Assembly: GCF_019429485.1 (NCBI RefSeq)
Contig: NZ_JAHXZN010000004.1
Span: 124,001 to 188,000, forward strand
DNA length: 64,000 nt
Direction: 5' to 3'
Origin: Sphingomonas citri
GTDB lineage: Bacteria > Pseudomonadota > Alphaproteobacteria > Sphingomonadales > Sphingomonadaceae
Shown here: piece by piece, positions 60,905 to 64,000 of the stretch
Numbering within the stretch: position 1 is the stretch's first letter
How the letters are laid out: each line of letters opens with the position of its first letter
Notes under the pieces: generated by a model
What the model was told of the DNA's origin: nothing
Database searches by the model: none
Seen by the model: only the letters and a program-made list of their open reading frames with translations
Translations under genes and position numbers: made by a program

Positions 60905-63808
60905 ATGCGAACATCGATCAAGCTTTGCCTGCTGCTGGGCAGCATCCTGAGCGGCGCGCCCGTGCTGGCGCAGACCGGCTCGGCACCCGAGAACCCGGCG
61001 ACGGTGCCGCAGGAGCAGACGCCCCCCGCCGCCGCGGTCGGCCAGGATGCCCCGGTCGGCCAGGGCGGCGCGGCGGTCGCGCCCGACGCCGCTGCCGCGG
61101 GCGACGAGATCGTCGTCACCGGCATCCGCGCCAGCCTCAGCTCCTCGGCGCAGACGAAGCGCGACGCCAACCAGATCGTCGACTCGATCAGCGCGGTCGA
61201 CGTCGGCAAATTCCCCGATGCCAACATCGCGGAGTCGCTCCAGCGCATCACCGGCGTGGCGATCGACCGCTCGGGCGGCGAGGGCCAGTTCATCACCGTC
61301 CGCGGTCTCGGGCCCGAGTTCAACACCGTCCTCGTCAACGGCCGCGTCATGGCGACCGACAACGCCGGGCGCGAGTTCTCGTTCGACGTGCTCTCCTCGA
61401 ACATGATCCAGCGCACCGACGTGTTCAAATCGCCCGTACCCGAGCTGCAGGAAGGCGGCATCGGCGCGACGGTCAACATCGTCACCGCGCGTCCGCTGGA
61501 AGGCCGCAGCGGCTTCCGCGCCGCGGCGCAGATCGGCGGCATCTACGATCGCTCGCGCGAGCGGATCACCCCCGATCTCGCCGCCACGGTCTCCTACGCC
61601 AACCCGGACAAGACCTTCGGCGTGCTGCTCGCGGGCTCCTACACCAAGCGTAAGAGCCAGACCGATCAGATCGCGATCGACGGCTGGATCAACGGCCGCC
61701 CCGATATCGTCCAGACGATCGGCGGGGTGCCGACGCTGATCACCGGGTCTGACCCGCGCTATCCCGTCACGGGCAACGCCAACCTGCCGCAGAGCGTCTA
61801 CTACCAGCGCGCGCAGGAAGAGCGCGAGCGGATCAACGTGTCGGGCGCGGTGCAGTTCAGGCCGGCGGACAATCTCGAGATCACCGTCGACGGCATCTAC
61901 TCGCGCTTCAACATCTCGGGCGTGACTCGCCGGCTCGATAACTTCATGGCCGCGCCTTATTACCAGCCGACCTTCGACGACACCAACACCGCCACCGGCC
62001 TGACCATGCTGGGACGCGACTTCATCGCCGCCAACCCGCAGTTCCTGGCGGCGAATCCGACGCTGACCAACAACGGCGTCAACGCCAAGGTCGACCACGT
62101 CTACAACACGACCAACCGCAAGTCGGACAGTTATCAGATCGGCGGCAACGTCAAGTGGAACCCCACAGAGAACGTCGAGCTGCGCTTCGATGCCTCGACC
62201 ACCGGCGCCAACCGCAACTCGCCCAATGCCTATCTCGTCTACGGCGCGCTGCTACCCTACAGCTATCAGTTCTCGCTCGATGGTGGGAAGGGGATCCCGT
62301 CGATCTCCTACGACAACAACATCATCAACAACCCCGACCTGATGCGGCTGCATTACATGGGGATCGACGCCAACCGCTCGCGCGACCGCGGCTCGGAATA
62401 TCACTTCGACACCAAATGGACCGTCGACGGCTCGATCCTGCGCAACGTGACGCTCGGCGGGTCGTACACCGAGCGGCGCAAGATCAATCGCCAGTTCAAC
62501 AACAGCGACTCCAACTGCACCTATTGCGGCTATCAGGTGCCGATCGCCTCGGGCCTGCTCCAGCCCTATGAGTGGGGCGACCTGCTCGGCGGCGGGCAGA
62601 ACATCCCGCCCTCGCTGTTCCAGGTCGATCCGCAGGCCTTCCTCGCCTATCTCAACGATCCCGCCACGCTCAACATCCCCTCGAACGGGCGCACGCCCGA
62701 GCAGCAGGCGGCCTATGCGGCGCAGGTGCAGGCGCTGGAAGGCGGGCCGTTCGGCGTGCGCGAGCAGCTGCGCGGCACCGTCAACGTGCAGGAGCGGCTG
62801 ACCGCTGGCTATATCAGCATGCAGTTCGGCAACGATCGCTGGACCGGCAACGCCGGCGTGCGCGTGATCCGCACCCAGGTGCTCTCCTCGGGCTTCGACA
62901 CGCCGGTCACCGGGATCGCCAACACGCCCGGCGACGACACGCTGCAATATACCTATGGGCCCGCCACCGCGATCGCGGTGCGCAGCAGCTACGTCAACGC
63001 GCTTCCCTCGGCCAACGTGAAGTACAACCTGACCGAGAAGCTGATCGCGCGCGCCGCCTTCTCGCAGACGATCACGCGACCGACGTTGACCGACCTGGGC
63101 GTCAACAACGACTACGGCGGGCGCATCGCGGTGCCGCTGTCGTCGGGCGGCAACCCCAATCTGCTGCCGTTCCGCTCGACCAACTACGACCTGTCGCTCG
63201 AATGGTATCTCTCGCGCGTCAGCTACATCAGCGTGGGCGGCTTCTATAAGGACCTGTCCGACTTCCTTGAGCTGCAGACGCTGCCGGTCGAGCGCTTCGG
63301 CCGGGTCTATCAGGACACGCGCACGCGCAACGGGCAGAGCGGCACGATCAAGGGCATCGAGGTCGGCGGGCAATATTCGTTCGACGCGCTGGGCGGGTTC
63401 GTCGGCGGCTTCGGCCTTACCGGCAACTACACCTATGTCGCCAGCAGCGCCGAGCGCGACCAGGTGCTGGCGGACTTCCAGTGCGGCTACAACGGCCTGT
63501 CGCCGCACTCGGCGAACGGCAGCGTGTTCTACGAGAAATACGGCATCTCGGCGCGCGTGTCGTACAACTGGCGCTCGGACTATCTGCGCAACTGCCGAGA
63601 CAGCCAGTCGCGGCCGCGCAACCGCTCCTCCTACGGCCAGCTCGACTTCAACGTGTCCTACGACCTCACGCCCAATTTCCAGCTCTACGTGCAGGGCGTG
63701 AACGTGACCAACGAGTTCATCGACGAATGGTCGGCGATCAAGGAGCGCTACCTGCTCCAGCAGGAGACCGGCGCACGCTACAACGTCGGCCTGCGCGTCA
63801 AGCTGTGA
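60905..63808 (+). CDS. TonB-dependent receptor (Xanthomonas/Caulobacter class)
   Basis: A 967-residue outer-membrane receptor. The signal peptide ends near APVLAQ, a spacer leads to a TonB box (EIVVTG, 68-73), then the plug domain (GKFPDANIAESLQRITGVAIDRSGGEGQFITVRGLGPEFNTVLVNGR) and a 22-stranded barrel ending VGLRVKL. Large receptors of this class usually import oligosaccharides. ATG 60905 has GAGG eight bases upstream. The frame back to 60815 is leader. No neighbouring transport or hydrolase gene is within the window, so the ligand cannot be named. Confidence 0.9.
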   Translation: MRTSIKLCLLLGSILSGAPVLAQTGSAPENPATVPQEQTPPAAAVGQDAPVGQGGAAVAPDAAAAGDEIVVTGIRASLSSSAQTKRDANQIVDSISAVDVGKFPDANIAESLQRITGVAIDRSGGEGQFITVRGLGPEFNTVLVNGRVMATDNAGREFSFDVLSSNMIQRTDVFKSPVPELQEGGIGATVNIVTARPLEGRSGFRAAAQIGGIYDRSRERITPDLAATVSYANPDKTFGVLLAGSYTKRKSQTDQIAIDGWINGRPDIVQTIGGVPTLITGSDPRYPVTGNANLPQSVYYQRAQEERERINVSGAVQFRPADNLEITVDGIYSRFNISGVTRRLDNFMAAPYYQPTFDDTNTATGLTMLGRDFIAANPQFLAANPTLTNNGVNAKVDHVYNTTNRKSDSYQIGGNVKWNPTENVELRFDASTTGANRNSPNAYLVYGALLPYSYQFSLDGGKGIPSISYDNNIINNPDLMRLHYMGIDANRSRDRGSEYHFDTKWTVDGSILRNVTLGGSYTERRKINRQFNNSDSNCTYCGYQVPIASGLLQPYEWGDLLGGGQNIPPSLFQVDPQAFLAYLNDPATLNIPSNGRTPEQQAAYAAQVQALEGGPFGVREQLRGTVNVQERLTAGYISMQFGNDRWTGNAGVRVIRTQVLSSGFDTPVTGIANTPGDDTLQYTYGPATAIAVRSSYVNALPSANVKYNLTEKLIARAAFSQTITRPTLTDLGVNNDYGGRIAVPLSSGGNPNLLPFRSTNYDLSLEWYLSRVSYISVGGFYKDLSDFLELQTLPVERFGRVYQDTRTRNGQSGTIKGIEVGGQYSFDALGGFVGGFGLTGNYTYVASSAERDQVLADFQCGYNGLSPHSANGSVFYEKYGISARVSYNWRSDYLRNCRDSQSRPRNRSSYGQLDFNVSYDLTPNFQLYVQGVNVTNEFIDEWSAIKERYLLQQETGARYNVGLRVKL

Positions 63809-63876
63809 GGGGGTGAGGGCGCGTTGCGCTGAGGCGACGCGCGCTCAGGGATCGCGGTCGGCGCACGCTTCACCTG

Positions 63877-63907
63877 CCGTCATCCCGGACCAAGTCCGGG
63901 ATGACGG
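63877..63907. repeat. Single palindromic hairpin (family A)
   Basis: CCGTCATCCCGGAC, a three-base loop and GTCCGGGATGACGG form a perfect 14-base stem, 68 bases after the TonB receptor stop. It could also stop transcription. Confidence 0.75.
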
Positions 63908-64000
63908 AAGGGGTCCGCAGACGGATCATGCGACGCGGGCGGAGGGGTGACGCCAGGAAGTCGATGCGCCACCCCCTCCCGCGCGCGCCGCGGAGGTGCT

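Noticed and set aside
63877..63907. Dedicated terminator of the TonB receptor
   Set aside because: No T tract follows and the same hairpin recurs elsewhere as a dispersed element, so repeat is the better label.

Overview
The window looks like chromosomal DNA of a high-GC alphaproteobacterium of the Sphingomonas type. The signs are heavy G/C third-position bias, a sphingomonad-type PEPxxWA-CTERM protein, a large TonB-dependent receptor of the Xanthomonas/Caulobacter class, BBP2-type beta-barrel and Wza/Wzz export genes beside many glycosyltransferases, and dispersed palindromic elements of the 'CGTCATCCCGG..CCGGGAT' kind. The species cannot be told from the sequence.

Region 1 (about 1-39 kb) is a large exopolysaccharide/capsule locus. 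On the minus strand at the left edge are the export genes wza-like, outer-membrane barrel and wzz-like (the last runs off the window). A plus-strand run (2653-11662) holds two GT2 enzymes (one fused to GtrA), a GT39-type membrane transferase, a GT4, a DXD transferase, a flippase and another GT2. A minus-strand run (21113-11655) holds three GT4 enzymes, a clan-A glycoside hydrolase, a hexapeptide acyltransferase and a DUF1800/DUF1501 secreted pair. A plus-strand operon (21308-25305) carries a Wzy-like polymerase, a pyruvyltransferase and a second flippase. Next come a GT4, the priming sugar transferase and a PilZ protein. DUF1996 proteins flank a PEP-CTERM protein (28-32 kb). A tightly overlapping minus-strand operon (37797-32172) has a third flippase, GT2, GT4, GT25-like and a second O-antigen ligase/polymerase-like protein. 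A single GT4 (37945) closes the locus. The gene set fits a Wzx/Wzy-type pathway with decorations (pyruvate, acyl) and possible c-di-GMP input.

Region 2 (39-45 kb) holds an acyl-CoA ligase, a POT peptide transporter, a nitroreductase and a third DUF1996 protein of more AT-rich composition. Region 3 (45.2-47 kb) looks like a decayed genomic island: a C-terminal BCCT transporter fragment, AT-richer gene-free DNA, and an N-terminal integrase remnant directly beside tRNA-Phe. Region 4 (47-64 kb) is mostly housekeeping: yacG, RNase E/G, maf, infA, a methyltransferase-endonuclease fusion, hppA, thiL, an M24-like protein, nusB, a YciF-like protein, hrpB and a TonB-dependent receptor.

Two repeat families sit between genes. 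No CRISPR array, rRNA gene or intact insertion sequence was seen. Gene starts were chosen from ribosome-binding sites and overlaps, and several are GTG or TTG. One glycosyltransferase appears to use ATT.
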